Below, piece by piece: positions 18,025-27,591 of a stretch of DNA of 64,000 nucleotides; position 1 is the first letter of the stretch, and each line of letters begins with the position of its first letter. This stretch comes from Candidatus Zixiibacteriota bacterium. Lineage in GTDB: Bacteria > Zixibacteria > MSB-5A5 > GN15 > FEB-12. Below the pieces are notes generated by a model. That model was not told where the DNA came from. It made no database searches and was given only the letters and a program-made list of their open reading frames with translations. Where the stretch lies: contig JAJRSF010000063.1 in NCBI GenBank assembly GCA_024278935.1, forward strand, positions 41,868-105,867, read 5' to 3'. The position numbers and the translations under genes are program-made.

Positions 18025-18417
18025 ATGACGCAACACTCAATTTTGGTAGTAGATGATGAACTTTTAATTAGAGATCTCTTGTATGAGTTTTTCCAGGATC
18101 AAGGATGGGAAATTTCAATTGCCGATAACGGCAAACGTGCTATGGAGATTCTCAAAACAAAAGATATCGACCTGCTGCTTACAGATATTAAAATGCCGGA
18201 GATGGATGGACTTGATCTGACCGAGTATGTGCAGGAAAATTATCCTGAACTTCCGGTGATACTCATGACCGGGTTTCCGTCTGTGGAAACAGCAGTAACA
18301 GCACTGCGTGCAAAAGTGGAAGATTATATTATTAAACCATTTAATATTATGCAGCTCTATAAAACTGTTGAACAGAAAGTAAAAGAATCAACTGAAACAA
18401 AAGTAAAAGAATCATAA
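18025..18417 (+). CDS. Single-domain response regulator
   Basis: 130-residue receiver domain. The acidic pocket is in VVDDE, the phospho-acceptor Asp in LLTDIKMPEMDG, Thr in MTGFPSVETA and Lys in IIKPF, typical of NtrC-type receivers. The ATG at 18025, one base after the HEAT stop, gives the conserved length; an upstream start inside the HEAT gene is rejected. A short basic tail repeats KVKES. Partner kinase unknown, possibly CheA. Confidence 0.9.
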   Translation: MTQHSILVVDDELLIRDLLYEFFQDQGWEISIADNGKRAMEILKTKDIDLLLTDIKMPEMDGLDLTEYVQENYPELPVILMTGFPSVETAVTALRAKVEDYIIKPFNIMQLYKTVEQKVKESTETKVKES

Positions 18418-18494
18418 TAAGAATATTGATTTACTGAAGAGTGCAGATTTGTCAGTAGAATAAATGTGATAGAAAAGCTTTACAGAGGATAACA

Positions 18495-19508
18495 ATGGAT
18501 TATAAAACAGTTCCTGAACCGGAAATGACAAAAGAAGAATTTTTGCTGATTCGTGATTTCATTCATGAAAAATGCGGAATTTTCTTTGCGGAAAACAAAA
18601 TGTATCTTGTCAAAAACCGTTTAATTAAGCGGATGAAGGACTTAGGTATAAATAGTTTTCGCGATTATTTTTACCATGTTAAATATGACACCTCACAAAA
18701 AGAATTCACTGCATTAGTGGGGCTAATTACGACTAATGAAACAAGTTTTTTAAGAAATGAACCGCAACTTTTATCTTTTTCTGAAGAAGTTCTTCCTAAA
18801 ATTATTGAAGAAAAAGTAAGCAGCAGAAGTCCGAAGGTTATTAAAATTTGGTCTGCCGGATGTTCAACCGGAGAAGAGCCATACACCTTGGCGATTATTC
18901 TCAAAGAAAAAATTCCTGATTTTGCTAACTGGAAAATCGAGATTATTGCAAATGACATCTCAGAACAAGTTTTGCAAAAAGCTCGTACCGGTATTTATAG
19001 TGGGATAACATTGCGGAATTTAAAACCTGAGATTTTAAATAAGCATTTTACCAAGCACAATGAAGACTATAAAGTTAATCAGGATATCAAATCGATGGTA
19101 CAGTTTTCGCATCTGAATCTCAATGACCCTCGACGAATTACTATGACCTCAAAGTTTGATACTGTGTTCTGCCGTAACGTTATGATTTATTTCTCCGAAG
19201 AAGTAAAGAAGCAACTGGTTAGAGGATTCTTTAACTCCCTCAGACCGGGTGGTTACTTTTATATCGGACATTCCGAGACTCTGCACGGTATTTCAAAAGC
19301 ATTCAAACTAGTTTATTTGAAAAATGCACTTGTTTATAATAAAGAAAATGCAAGCTCCGACACTGACAAGAAATCATCTACCGGAATATCTGTGAGACGA
19401 CCTACAATGCTTGTAAATAGAAAGAGTAATCCTGCCGGAGGTGCTTCAAGAGCACTTGAACTTTTGAATAAAATCAAAAAGAATAAACTGGCAGCCGCAA
19501 AAAGTTAA
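18495..19508 (+). CDS. cheR: Chemotaxis protein methyltransferase CheR
   Basis: 337 residues. The N-terminal CheR helical domain (about 10-70) is followed by the methyltransferase domain with the SAM-binding WSAGCSTGEEPYTLA and the later DTVFCRNVMIYF and GGYFYIGHSE. CheR methylates glutamates on chemoreceptors using S-adenosylmethionine. A basic C-terminal tail of about 50 residues is longer than minimal CheR. No chemoreceptor gene lies in the window. Confidence 0.95.
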   Translation: MDYKTVPEPEMTKEEFLLIRDFIHEKCGIFFAENKMYLVKNRLIKRMKDLGINSFRDYFYHVKYDTSQKEFTALVGLITTNETSFLRNEPQLLSFSEEVLPKIIEEKVSSRSPKVIKIWSAGCSTGEEPYTLAIILKEKIPDFANWKIEIIANDISEQVLQKARTGIYSGITLRNLKPEILNKHFTKHNEDYKVNQDIKSMVQFSHLNLNDPRRITMTSKFDTVFCRNVMIYFSEEVKKQLVRGFFNSLRPGGYFYIGHSETLHGISKAFKLVYLKNALVYNKENASSDTDKKSSTGISVRRPTMLVNRKSNPAGGASRALELLNKIKKNKLAAAKS

Positions 19509-19534
19509 ATAATAATTAGTCAGGATAGATTGAT

Positions 19535-19909
19535 ATGAGTAGAACAATTTTAGTAGTAGATGATTCGCCGACAGTTGTGAAATTTGTCAGTTTTTCATTG
19601 AAAAACAAAGGATTCAATGTCGTCACTGCGTGTGATGGTATGGATGCTGTTGAAAAAATTTCGAACATGTCGGAGAAAGTTGACTTGGTTATCACTGATT
19701 TGAATATGCCGAATCTTGATGGGTATGGACTCATTGATACTTTGAGGCATAATGATGAATTTGCTAATACACCTATTATGATTCTTACCTCTGAAGAAGA
19801 TGAGGAAGATAAACAAAAAGGTATACAAGTTGGTGCCAGCTCTTATTTGGTCAAACCATTTAAGCCGGCTTTGCTTGTACAAGAAGTAGAAAAGTATATA
19901 AAAAACTAA
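19535..19909 (+). CDS. CheY-like response regulator (PilG-type)
   Basis: 124-residue receiver with VVDDS, the phospho-acceptor Asp in LVITDLNMPNLDG, ILTSEEDEED and LVKPF. It differs from the next gene, which is the canonical CheY, and resembles receivers of Pil/Che side branches. It may compete for CheA phosphate or serve another output. Confidence 0.88.
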   Translation: MSRTILVVDDSPTVVKFVSFSLKNKGFNVVTACDGMDAVEKISNMSEKVDLVITDLNMPNLDGYGLIDTLRHNDEFANTPIMILTSEEDEEDKQKGIQVGASSYLVKPFKPALLVQEVEKYIKN

Positions 19910-19928
19910 TTACAATAAAGGAGTAGCT

Positions 19929-20303
19929 GTGGCTGACTTAAAAATATTAGCAGTTGATGACAGTCCTACTATGAGAAGAATTATTTTGAACACTTTAAAA
20001 CGTGCCGGTTTTACTGATGTAGTTGAAGCTGTTGATGGTAAGGATGCTCTAGCAAAAATGGAAGTAGATAATTTCAATTTTGTCATTACCGATTGGAATA
20101 TGCCGGAAATGGATGGTTTAACTTTTGTAACGACTCTCAGAAAAAATGATAAGTACAAAACATTACCGATTTTAATGGTTACAACAAGATCGGTAAAAGA
20201 TGACATACTAGAAGCGATGAAAGCAGGGGTAAGTAATTATATAGTTAAACCTTTTACGCCTGATACATTAAAAGAAAAAATCGATCAAATTTTAGCTGGA
20301 TAG
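19929..20303 (+). CDS. cheY: Chemotaxis response regulator CheY
   Basis: 124 residues starting at GTG behind a GGAG site. The motifs AVDDSPTMRRI, VITDWNMPEMDG, LMVTTRS and IVKPFTPDTLKEK match enterobacterial CheY closely. The DWNMP box and the adjacent cheZ and cheA support assignment as the regulator that binds the FliM switch when phosphorylated by CheA. Confidence 0.93.
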   Translation: MADLKILAVDDSPTMRRIILNTLKRAGFTDVVEAVDGKDALAKMEVDNFNFVITDWNMPEMDGLTFVTTLRKNDKYKTLPILMVTTRSVKDDILEAMKAGVSNYIVKPFTPDTLKEKIDQILAG

Positions 20304-20319
20304 AATTCAAAAGGAGAAT

Positions 20320-20913
20320 ATGATGTCAGAAGTGATAAATCTGCAGGACAAAATTAAAGCAGAACTATTGGATATATCCGGAACTATCAATAAAATAGTT
20401 GATAGTTATAAGTCTCTACATAGTCCGCTTGTAGAGTCTCAGGAAAATGTTCCAAAAGCAACACAACAATTAGATAAGATATCCGAACAGACAGCAGCAG
20501 CAACACATCGTATGTTAGATACAGCTGAGCTAATTACACCACGTGAAGATGAAGTAATTGCCGGTCTGAATAAGATAAAAGAAATTGTACAAAATAATGA
20601 AACTACAGGTGTAATTGAATTGTGTGATGCGTTAGCTCAAAAAGCATCAGACAATAATAACGATGCCTTCGTAATTATGGATGCACTTCAATTTCAAGAT
20701 ATTACTTCACAGCAAATTGACCATGCCGTTGTTTTGCTTGAAGAGTTGGAAGTAAAATTAAGTAAAATTTTATCAGCTTTAAATAGTGAGGGAGAAGAAA
20801 CTCCTGCTCCAAAAATGCCATCAAAAAAACAACGTGCTTATGATCCGCATGCTGATCTTTTTGATAAGAAAACAAACCAAAATGATATTGATAGTTTGTT
20901 TGCAAAGAAATAA
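20320..20913 (+). CDS. cheZ: CheY-P phosphatase CheZ
   Basis: 197 residues, long helical protein. DALQFQDITSQQI carries the Asp (about 127) and Gln (about 131) that correspond to the active-site pair of CheZ. The C-terminus QNDIDSLFAKK resembles the CheY-binding tail of CheZ. It lies between cheY and cheA. CheZ removes phosphate from CheY. A second ATG at 20323 has better spacing (6 bases) from the AGGAG and may be the real start. Confidence 0.88.
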   Translation: MMSEVINLQDKIKAELLDISGTINKIVDSYKSLHSPLVESQENVPKATQQLDKISEQTAAATHRMLDTAELITPREDEVIAGLNKIKEIVQNNETTGVIELCDALAQKASDNNNDAFVIMDALQFQDITSQQIDHAVVLLEELEVKLSKILSALNSEGEETPAPKMPSKKQRAYDPHADLFDKKTNQNDIDSLFAKK

Positions 20914-20965
20914 CTAAAAGATACTCAGGTATCTTTCTAAACATAATAAACAGATTGGCTGATAT

Positions 20966-22752
20966 ATGTCAGATGATATAGGATTTGAAATTGATGAAAT
21001 GCAGGAGATTATTGACGACTTCCTGGTGGAGGCCGATGAACTCATAAGTTCACTCGACACAAATTTAGTTGAGTTAGAAGGTCAGCCTGAGAATCTTGAT
21101 TTATTAAATGAAATTTTCCGTGCTGCTCATACTATCAAAGGAACCTCGAGTTTTCTTGGGTTTGAACAAGTTACCAGCCTTACCCATAAGATGGAAGATA
21201 TTTTAAATAAGCTCAGAAAATCTGAGCTAAAAGTAACTCCAAATATTATGGATCTGATGCTTGAGTCTTTAGATATTTTAAAAGTGCTTATAGTAAATGT
21301 GCATGAAGGGAAAGATGAAGTTCTCGATTTAGATTCTATTAATAATAGATTAATATTGGCCTATGAAGGTAAAAATGACACTGGCAGTGAAGCTGCTCCT
21401 TCTGATGCACAGCAAGTTGAAAACAAAGAAGACTTACAAGCTAATCCTGTATCTGAAACTAAAACAGAAACAACCGAACAAACTACTGATGAAGTTAAAG
21501 CTGATTCAACTGATAAAGTTTCTGCTCAAGCAAAAGATGACCACGCACATAAAAAAGCATCAGACCAGACAATCCGTGTCGACGTTGGTCGTTTAGATAC
21601 ATTGATGAATATGATGGGCGAGCTTGTACTTGGTCGTAATAGTATGGTGCAGACTGTCGGCAAGCTTACATCGGAACATCAAGGTGACTATAATTTAGAA
21701 CATCTTACCGGAGCATCAAACGCTATCAGTTTTATTACAACCGAACTGCAAATGGCTGTAATGAAAATGAGAATGCAACCTATTGGAAAAGTTTTCAAAA
21801 AAATTCCACGTTTAGTTCGTGATCTTGCGAGAGAATCAAAAAAAGAAATCGCTTTGGAAATTTTTGGTGAGACAACTGAACTTGATAAATCTATTATCGA
21901 AGAAATCGGCGATCCTTTAGTGCATATTATTCGGAATTCCTGTGACCATGGTATTGAATCTCCTGAAGACCGTTTAGCAAATGGCAAACCTAGCAAAGGC
22001 ACTGTCAAACTTATAGCTGAACAAGAAGGTTCGAATATTATTATCAAAATAGTTGATGATGGTAAAGGGCTTGATGTTGAAGCTATTCGTAATAAAGCAG
22101 TTGAAAAGAATCTCGCATCGAGAAACGAAATCGATAAAATGAGCGACAAAGAAGTATTCAAATATATCTTTGGCGCCGGTTTCTCCACTGCTAAAAAGTT
22201 ACCGATGTCTCAGGACGTGGAGTCGGTATGGATGTTGTCCGTACTAATATCGAAAAACTAAATGGTATGATAGAACTTGATTCTCAACTTGGTAAAGGTA
22301 CTACGATTATTATAAAAATACCTTTGACACTTGCGATCATTCAAGGGCTTTTAGTTGAATCCGATGAGGAAGTATATATCCTTCCATTATCATCAGTACA
22401 TGAAACTGTAAAGTCTGAACATTCAGAGATTTTCTATGTCAATAAAAGACCTGTATTGCGTTTACGTGAAGATGTTATTCCAATCATAAATCTTGGAGAG
22501 ATATTACGAGAAAACTCATCCGGGTCTACTCTGACAGAAAAACCATACATTGTGGTTGTCGGATTAGCTGATAGTAAAATTGGAATCATTATCGACAAAT
22601 TTTTAGGACAGGAAGAAGTCGTTATTAAATCTTTGGGGGATTACCTGGGAACTACCGAAGGAGTCGCCGGTGCAACTATCTTAGGTGATGGTCGTATTCG
22701 TTTAATTGTTGATTTAATCGGGCTTTTCAATATTGCAAAACGAATTAGCTAG
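20966..22752 (+). CDS. cheA: Chemotaxis histidine kinase CheA, frameshifted in this sequence
   Basis: Two overlapping open pieces (20966-22261 and 22228-22752) together make one CheA. The P1 phosphotransfer domain has His55 in AAHTIKGTSSF. A charged linker (about 130-195) lacks an obvious P2 domain. The dimerisation and ATPase domains carry HIIRNSCDHGIE and DDGKGLD, and the C-terminal CheW-like domain is in the second piece. At 22193-22197 a run of five A shifts the frame; one more A, or a -1 slip after AAG, restores AKKVTDVSGRGVGMDVV, the conserved G2 region. As written, the first piece lacks the G2 box and receptor coupling. The lesion may be a sequencing error. Confidence 0.9.
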
Positions 22753-22767
22753 ACAAAAGGTAAATAA

Positions 22768-23904
22768 GTGAGTTCAGATAAAATTATTAGAGTGTTAGTA
22801 GTTGATGATTCGGCATTTATGAGAAAAGCACTTTCGATGATGCTTGAATCGGATCCTCAAATTAAAGTTGTTGGTACTGCAAGAGATGGGCAGGAGGGAT
22901 GTGAAAAAGTAAAATCCCTTAAACCGGATCTCGTGACGATGGATATCGAAATGCCTCGCATGGACGGGTTGACTGCTTTAAAAAATATTATGGATGAAAA
23001 TCCAACACCGGTCATGATGCTTTCATCATTGACTACCGATGGTGCGGGTGCAACTCTCGATGCCTTGGATTTAGGTGCGGTCGATTTTATTCCAAAAGAA
23101 CTATCATATGTTTCTTTGGATATTGTTAAGATCAAAGAAGGCTTACTCAAAAAGATTAAAGATATCGCAAGACGTAAACATGTTCTCATGGCTCGTCATA
23201 AACAGTCCGCAGCTTTTCGAAAAGCTAAAGGTGCTGACAAACAGATGCGTACCGATATACAGGCGTTTGGTGCAAGATCAAAACAAGCGACATCGGCAAG
23301 ACCATCTGTCAGAAAAATTATCAGAAAAAGAAATCATCATGTCGATATTATTGCTATCGGATCATCTACCGGCGGACCGCCGGCACTTCAGGCAGTAATC
23401 ACAAAACTTCCTCGAAACCTTCCGGTAGGAATTGTTATCGCCCAGCATATGCCGCCGATGTTTACAAAATCTCTGGCTGACCGTTTAAATGGTCTTTCGC
23501 AAATTTCTGTAAAAGAAGCTGAACATGGCGAAACTGTCGAAGCGGGATGTGTCTATATCGCTCCGGGTGGTAGACATTTAACATTGAAGAAATTTGCTGC
23601 TCGGTCAAGAATCGTTATTTCCGATCAACCGGAATCAACACTTTATAAACCATGCGTAGATGTTATGGTTAATTCTGTTGCTGATATTTACGGCAAATCT
23701 ACTTTGGGAGTTATCTTAACAGGCATGGGAAACAATGGTGTTGTGGGTATGAAAAAAGTCAATTCGATGGGTGGTAAGATTATTGCTCAAAATGAAGATT
23801 CCTGTATTGTCTATGGAATGCCAAGAGCTGTCATTGAAGCAAAAATTGTCGACCATGTCTCAGCTATTGAAAATGTATATTCCGAAATAGTCGCTTATTT
23901 TTAG
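22768..23904 (+). CDS. cheB: Chemotaxis protein-glutamate methylesterase CheB
   Basis: 378 residues from a GTG start. The receiver domain (about 1-125) has VVDDSAFMRK and TMDIEMPRMDG. A basic linker follows, then the esterase domain with the catalytic serine in IGSSTGGPPAL and histidine in IAQHMPP. The usual acidic member of the triad, Asp in GMGxDG, reads GMGNNG here (Asn323, codon AAT at 23734-23736), so activity may be altered. CheB demethylates or deamidates chemoreceptors, opposing CheR. Confidence 0.93.
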   Translation: MSSDKIIRVLVVDDSAFMRKALSMMLESDPQIKVVGTARDGQEGCEKVKSLKPDLVTMDIEMPRMDGLTALKNIMDENPTPVMMLSSLTTDGAGATLDALDLGAVDFIPKELSYVSLDIVKIKEGLLKKIKDIARRKHVLMARHKQSAAFRKAKGADKQMRTDIQAFGARSKQATSARPSVRKIIRKRNHHVDIIAIGSSTGGPPALQAVITKLPRNLPVGIVIAQHMPPMFTKSLADRLNGLSQISVKEAEHGETVEAGCVYIAPGGRHLTLKKFAARSRIVISDQPESTLYKPCVDVMVNSVADIYGKSTLGVILTGMGNNGVVGMKKVNSMGGKIIAQNEDSCIVYGMPRAVIEAKIVDHVSAIENVYSEIVAYF

Positions 23905-23970
23905 ATAAAGTTTTTGTTGAAAATTTTTCCGCTCTTATCTATTATCAAATCAAATAGATGAAAGATAAGA

Positions 23971-25308
23971 ATGGATGATTTGAGCAAGATTTTAGACGAT
24001 AAAGAGACTGCTAATAGCGAATTAGCTCGTTTTACAGATTCATATGATACTTTTAACAGAATCATAAACAGATTACAGAGAAAATATATAGATCTGAAAG
24101 ATGAATATTCTGCTCAAAATGAACAGCTTGTGCAGGCTAATAAAGATTTAGTCAAGCAGACTGAGCGAAGTATTACCGCTACCGAATATCTCAATTCAAT
24201 TCTTCATTCAATTTCAGCAGGTGTTATTACGGTAAATCAGGATGGTGTTATTACCCATTTTAATCCGGCGGCATCTCTTCTTTTGGGCATTCCAGTATCA
24301 GACACGCTAAATAAACCGTATCGAGATTTGATTCCATCCGGTGAACCCAATTTTGCCAATGCACTTCGGACTGCCGAAACAGGCAAGGAATGTGATTCGG
24401 TAGAAAAGACAATTTCGCTTGCTGATAATAGCAAGTTGCGTCTTTCTGTTTCAACTTCAATTATTAAAGATAACAATGGTGATCCTATTGGGGCGACTGA
24501 AGTTTTTCAGGATTTAACTAAGATAAAGAAAATGGAAAATGAAATTGCCCGCCTCAATACTCTGGCAGCACTCGGCGAGATGGCGGCAACGATAGCCCAT
24601 GAAGTTCGTAATCCGATTGCCGGTATTGGCGGTTTTGCATCTTTTCTAGATGAAGATATTGCTGATGATGACCCGAATAAAAAACTTGTCAGCAAAATTA
24701 TAAAAGGGGTCAATAACCTCAATGTCACTATTGACACACTTTTAAATTATACTCGTTTTGAGGAAATCAATAAAGTCAATATTGTCTGTTCTACTTTTTT
24801 AAAACAAGAGGTTGAACAATTTAAAAATGACCAACACAAGAAATTAGAATCTGTCGAGATTCAGACGAACTATATTACTTCGGGTAGTGCCGACTTAGAG
24901 CTTTATCTCGACCCGATGTTATTTAGGCAGATACTTTTTAATATAATGAAAAATGGTATAGAGGCGATCGGTTATAATGGTCGAATAATAATCCAAACTG
25001 AAAAACTTTCCAGACAAAAAGCAGTCAAGTTGTATTCTGAAAAGCTGATGTTTGGTCTGCAGGAAACAGTAGTTGAAATTAAGATTTCGGATTCAGGATC
25101 AGGGATTGATTCAAACGATATAGATAAAATATTCTCACCGTTTTTCTCAAGGAAATCAGATGTAAACGGGTTGGGACTTGCGGTCGCATGGAAAATAATA
25201 AAAACACACGGTGGTGATATGTTTGTAGAAAATAATACGCTTGATACCGGGGCTGTCTTTACAATTTTAATGACGACTCGTATACATAACAAGCAGGGAG
25301 AAAAATAA
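23971..25308 (+). CDS. PAS-domain sensor histidine kinase (FlrB/AtoS-like)
   Basis: 445 residues without membrane segments. An N-terminal coiled coil is followed by a PAS domain (about 75-185), HisKA with the phospho-acceptor in AHEVRNPIAGIGGF, and HATPase with DSGSGI and GLGLAVAWKIIK. The stop overlaps the ATG of the downstream sigma-54 activator by one base, so they form a two-component pair. Its position beside motAB and a sigma-54-dependent flgB supports a role like FlrB or FlgS in flagellar gene control. Confidence 0.88.
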   Translation: MDDLSKILDDKETANSELARFTDSYDTFNRIINRLQRKYIDLKDEYSAQNEQLVQANKDLVKQTERSITATEYLNSILHSISAGVITVNQDGVITHFNPAASLLLGIPVSDTLNKPYRDLIPSGEPNFANALRTAETGKECDSVEKTISLADNSKLRLSVSTSIIKDNNGDPIGATEVFQDLTKIKKMENEIARLNTLAALGEMAATIAHEVRNPIAGIGGFASFLDEDIADDDPNKKLVSKIIKGVNNLNVTIDTLLNYTRFEEINKVNIVCSTFLKQEVEQFKNDQHKKLESVEIQTNYITSGSADLELYLDPMLFRQILFNIMKNGIEAIGYNGRIIIQTEKLSRQKAVKLYSEKLMFGLQETVVEIKISDSGSGIDSNDIDKIFSPFFSRKSDVNGLGLAVAWKIIKTHGGDMFVENNTLDTGAVFTILMTTRIHNKQGEK

Positions 25309-26657
25309 TGAAATATTCAGTCTTAGTAGTTGATGATGATAAATTAGTAAATGAGTTTTTGGTCGAAGCACTCAAAAGAGCAGGCTATGAATGCGAATCT
25401 GTCTTTTCGGGCGAAGATGCGTTGGTTTTGTTTAAGCAAAAAGAGTTCGACATTGTTCTCTCTGATTTTAGGATGAAAGAGATGGATGGCGTTCAGCTTT
25501 TAAAGCATATTAAAAACATTAATCAGAAAACAGCATTTATTATCATGACTGCTTTTGGTAAAGTTGAAACTGCTGTCAAAGCGATTAAACTTGGTGCCTA
25601 TGATTTTCTACTAAAGCCTGTCACACCTGAGATGATAGAACATCTGATGTCACGAGTGACTGAGATGCTTGATTTGAAACAGGAAAATCAGATTATGCGA
25701 CAGGAACTTTCCGATAAGTTCCAAAACATTATCGGTAAGTCAAAAGAGATGAAAGAGATATTTGAACTTATCGAATCGGTAGCCTCGGCACGGTCTACGG
25801 TCATGATTACAGGAACCTCGGGTACCGGTAAAGAGATGGTGGCACGTGCGATTCATTATGCTTCAAATAGAAGAGATAAACCATTTATAAAATTAAACTG
25901 TGCAGCCTTGCCTGAAAATTTGGTAGAAGCGGAACTGTTTGGATATGAAAAAGGTGCGTTCACCGATGCCAAAAAAACAAATAGGGGAAGGTTCGAACTT
26001 GCTGATGGTGGTACCTTGCTTCTTGATGAAATTTCTGAAATGCCATTGAATTTGCAATCAAAACTTTTACGAGTTTTGCAAGAGAGAGAATTTGAACGGA
26101 TTGGATCTGCCAATACGATCTCTATTGATGTACGGATTATCGCAACATCTAATAGGAACTTAAAAGAGTTTATTGCATCGGGTAAATTCAGAGAAGATTT
26201 ATATTACCGTCTGAATGTTATTCCGATTCATCTTTGTCCATTAAATGAACGAGCCGAAGATATTCCTTTGTTGGCACAGCACTTTGTTGAGAAATATAAT
26301 AAAGAAAACGGGAAAGCTATCAAAGGTATCGACCAGACAACGATGAATCTCTTTATGAAATATCCTTGGAAAGGGAATGTCAGAGAGCTTGAAAACCTTA
26401 TTGAACGTGCGGTTGTGATTGCCAAGCATGATATTTTGACCGAAGATGATTTCCCGATTGAACTTGCTATTGGGATGGATTCTGACGGAAGCACAGGTTT
26501 AAACGTACCGATGACTATTGAAGAAGGTACAAAATTTCTGATTTTAAAAACTATCGAAAAGCATAATGGCAATAAATCAAAAGCTGCTGACGCTTTAGGA
26601 ATCACAGCTCGGACGATTCGGAATAAGCTTGCCGAATACAATATGGTCGAAAACTAA
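25308..26657 (+). CDS. Sigma-54-dependent response regulator (NtrC family, FlrC/FlgR-like)
   Basis: 449 residues: receiver (about 1-120, Asp in VLSDFRMKEMDG), AAA+ domain (about 140-380) with Walker A GTSGTGKE and Walker B GGTLLLDEI, and a Fis-type helix-turn-helix at the C-terminus (NKSKAADALGITARTIRNKL). The sigma-54 contact loop is GAFTDA where the classic sequence is GAFTGA. With sigma-54 promoters before flgB and flgF in the window, this is the likely flagellar activator. A strong terminator follows. Confidence 0.92.
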   Translation: MKYSVLVVDDDKLVNEFLVEALKRAGYECESVFSGEDALVLFKQKEFDIVLSDFRMKEMDGVQLLKHIKNINQKTAFIIMTAFGKVETAVKAIKLGAYDFLLKPVTPEMIEHLMSRVTEMLDLKQENQIMRQELSDKFQNIIGKSKEMKEIFELIESVASARSTVMITGTSGTGKEMVARAIHYASNRRDKPFIKLNCAALPENLVEAELFGYEKGAFTDAKKTNRGRFELADGGTLLLDEISEMPLNLQSKLLRVLQEREFERIGSANTISIDVRIIATSNRNLKEFIASGKFREDLYYRLNVIPIHLCPLNERAEDIPLLAQHFVEKYNKENGKAIKGIDQTTMNLFMKYPWKGNVRELENLIERAVVIAKHDILTEDDFPIELAIGMDSDGSTGLNVPMTIEEGTKFLILKTIEKHNGNKSKAADALGITARTIRNKLAEYNMVEN

Positions 26658-26684
26658 AAATAATCATAAAACTCTTGAATATCA

Positions 26685-26717
26685 GGCATTTTGAGCAATC
26701 AAAATGCCCTTTTTTTA
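26685..26717 (+). terminator. Rho-independent terminator after the sigma-54 activator
   Basis: GGCATTTTGA (26685-26694), loop GCAA, TCAAAATGCC (26699-26708), then C and seven T. Perfect 10-bp stem with a T-run. Confidence 0.9.
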
Positions 26718-26744
26718 TACAATAAACTGAAAATCTGCCGATAG
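26718..26744 (+). promoter_or_regulatory. Sigma-28-like promoter for motAB
   Basis: TACA at 26718-26721, 15 bases, GCCGATAG at 26737-26744, against a consensus of TAAA-N15-GCCGATAA. It lies directly after the terminator and about 75 bases before the motA ATG. Confidence 0.6.
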
Positions 26745-26820
26745 ATTAAGTAGTAGGAAAGCAGTAGATAATTTTTACTGGTTTCACTCTATTAATGACA
26801 GTAATTCTGTAAGGATAAAC

Positions 26821-27582
26821 ATGGATTTTGCGACAATTTTCGGTTTAGTTATGGCCGTTGGTGCGATCACGGGAGCATACACTTTAGAGGGCGGAGATAT
26901 GTATTCGATATTCCTGCTTGCTCCAATAATGATTGTACTCGGTGGTACTCTTGGGGCGACTGCGATTACGACTTCACTTTCTAATGTGAACAAAATTCCG
27001 ACATATTTAAGAATAGCATTTTTCGGTAACCGTCATTATGATGCCAAGGAGACTATCAAAGTTATAGTTACTCTTGCTGAAAAAGCTCGGCGTGAGGGAG
27101 TGCTTGGATTAGAAGAGCATATTAAAATTATACAGGATCCATTTTTCAAAAAAGCAATTCGCTTAGTTGTTGATGGTACCGAACTGACGACTCTTCGCGA
27201 TGTTTTAGAAAATGAAATTGCTTACTTAGAAGACCGTCATAAACATGGAATCATTCTGTTTCAAAAAGCTGGTGGGTTTGCACCAACGATGGGGATTTTA
27301 GGTACCGTGCTTGGACTTATTCATACACTAGGGAATACATCGGATGCTGCAAAAATGGCAACTGCAATAGCGGGAGCGTTTATCGCTACTTTGTGGGGAG
27401 TTGGACTTGCTAATCTGTTTCTGTTACCTGTATCTGATAAACTGAAAATGCGACATGAAGAAGAGCTCGCACACTATGAACTTATCATGGAAGGTATCTT
27501 AGCAATTCAATCTGGTGATAATCCTCGTTCAATTCAAACTCGTTTAAATTCTTTTGTACCCCCAGAACTTCGTGACGAATAG
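26821..27582 (+). CDS. motA: Flagellar motor stator protein MotA
   Basis: 253 residues with four membrane helices: two near the N-terminus (ATIFGLVMAVGAITGAY; IFLLAPIMIVLGGTLGA) and two later (FAPTMGILGTVLGLIHTL; GAFIATLWGVGLANLFLLPV). The cytoplasmic loop between them contains charged residues that contact FliG. Forms the ion-conducting stator with MotB, encoded 9 bases downstream. Confidence 0.95.
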   Translation: MDFATIFGLVMAVGAITGAYTLEGGDMYSIFLLAPIMIVLGGTLGATAITTSLSNVNKIPTYLRIAFFGNRHYDAKETIKVIVTLAEKARREGVLGLEEHIKIIQDPFFKKAIRLVVDGTELTTLRDVLENEIAYLEDRHKHGIILFQKAGGFAPTMGILGTVLGLIHTLGNTSDAAKMATAIAGAFIATLWGVGLANLFLLPVSDKLKMRHEEELAHYELIMEGILAIQSGDNPRSIQTRLNSFVPPELRDE

Positions 27583-27591
27583 AGGTTTTTG

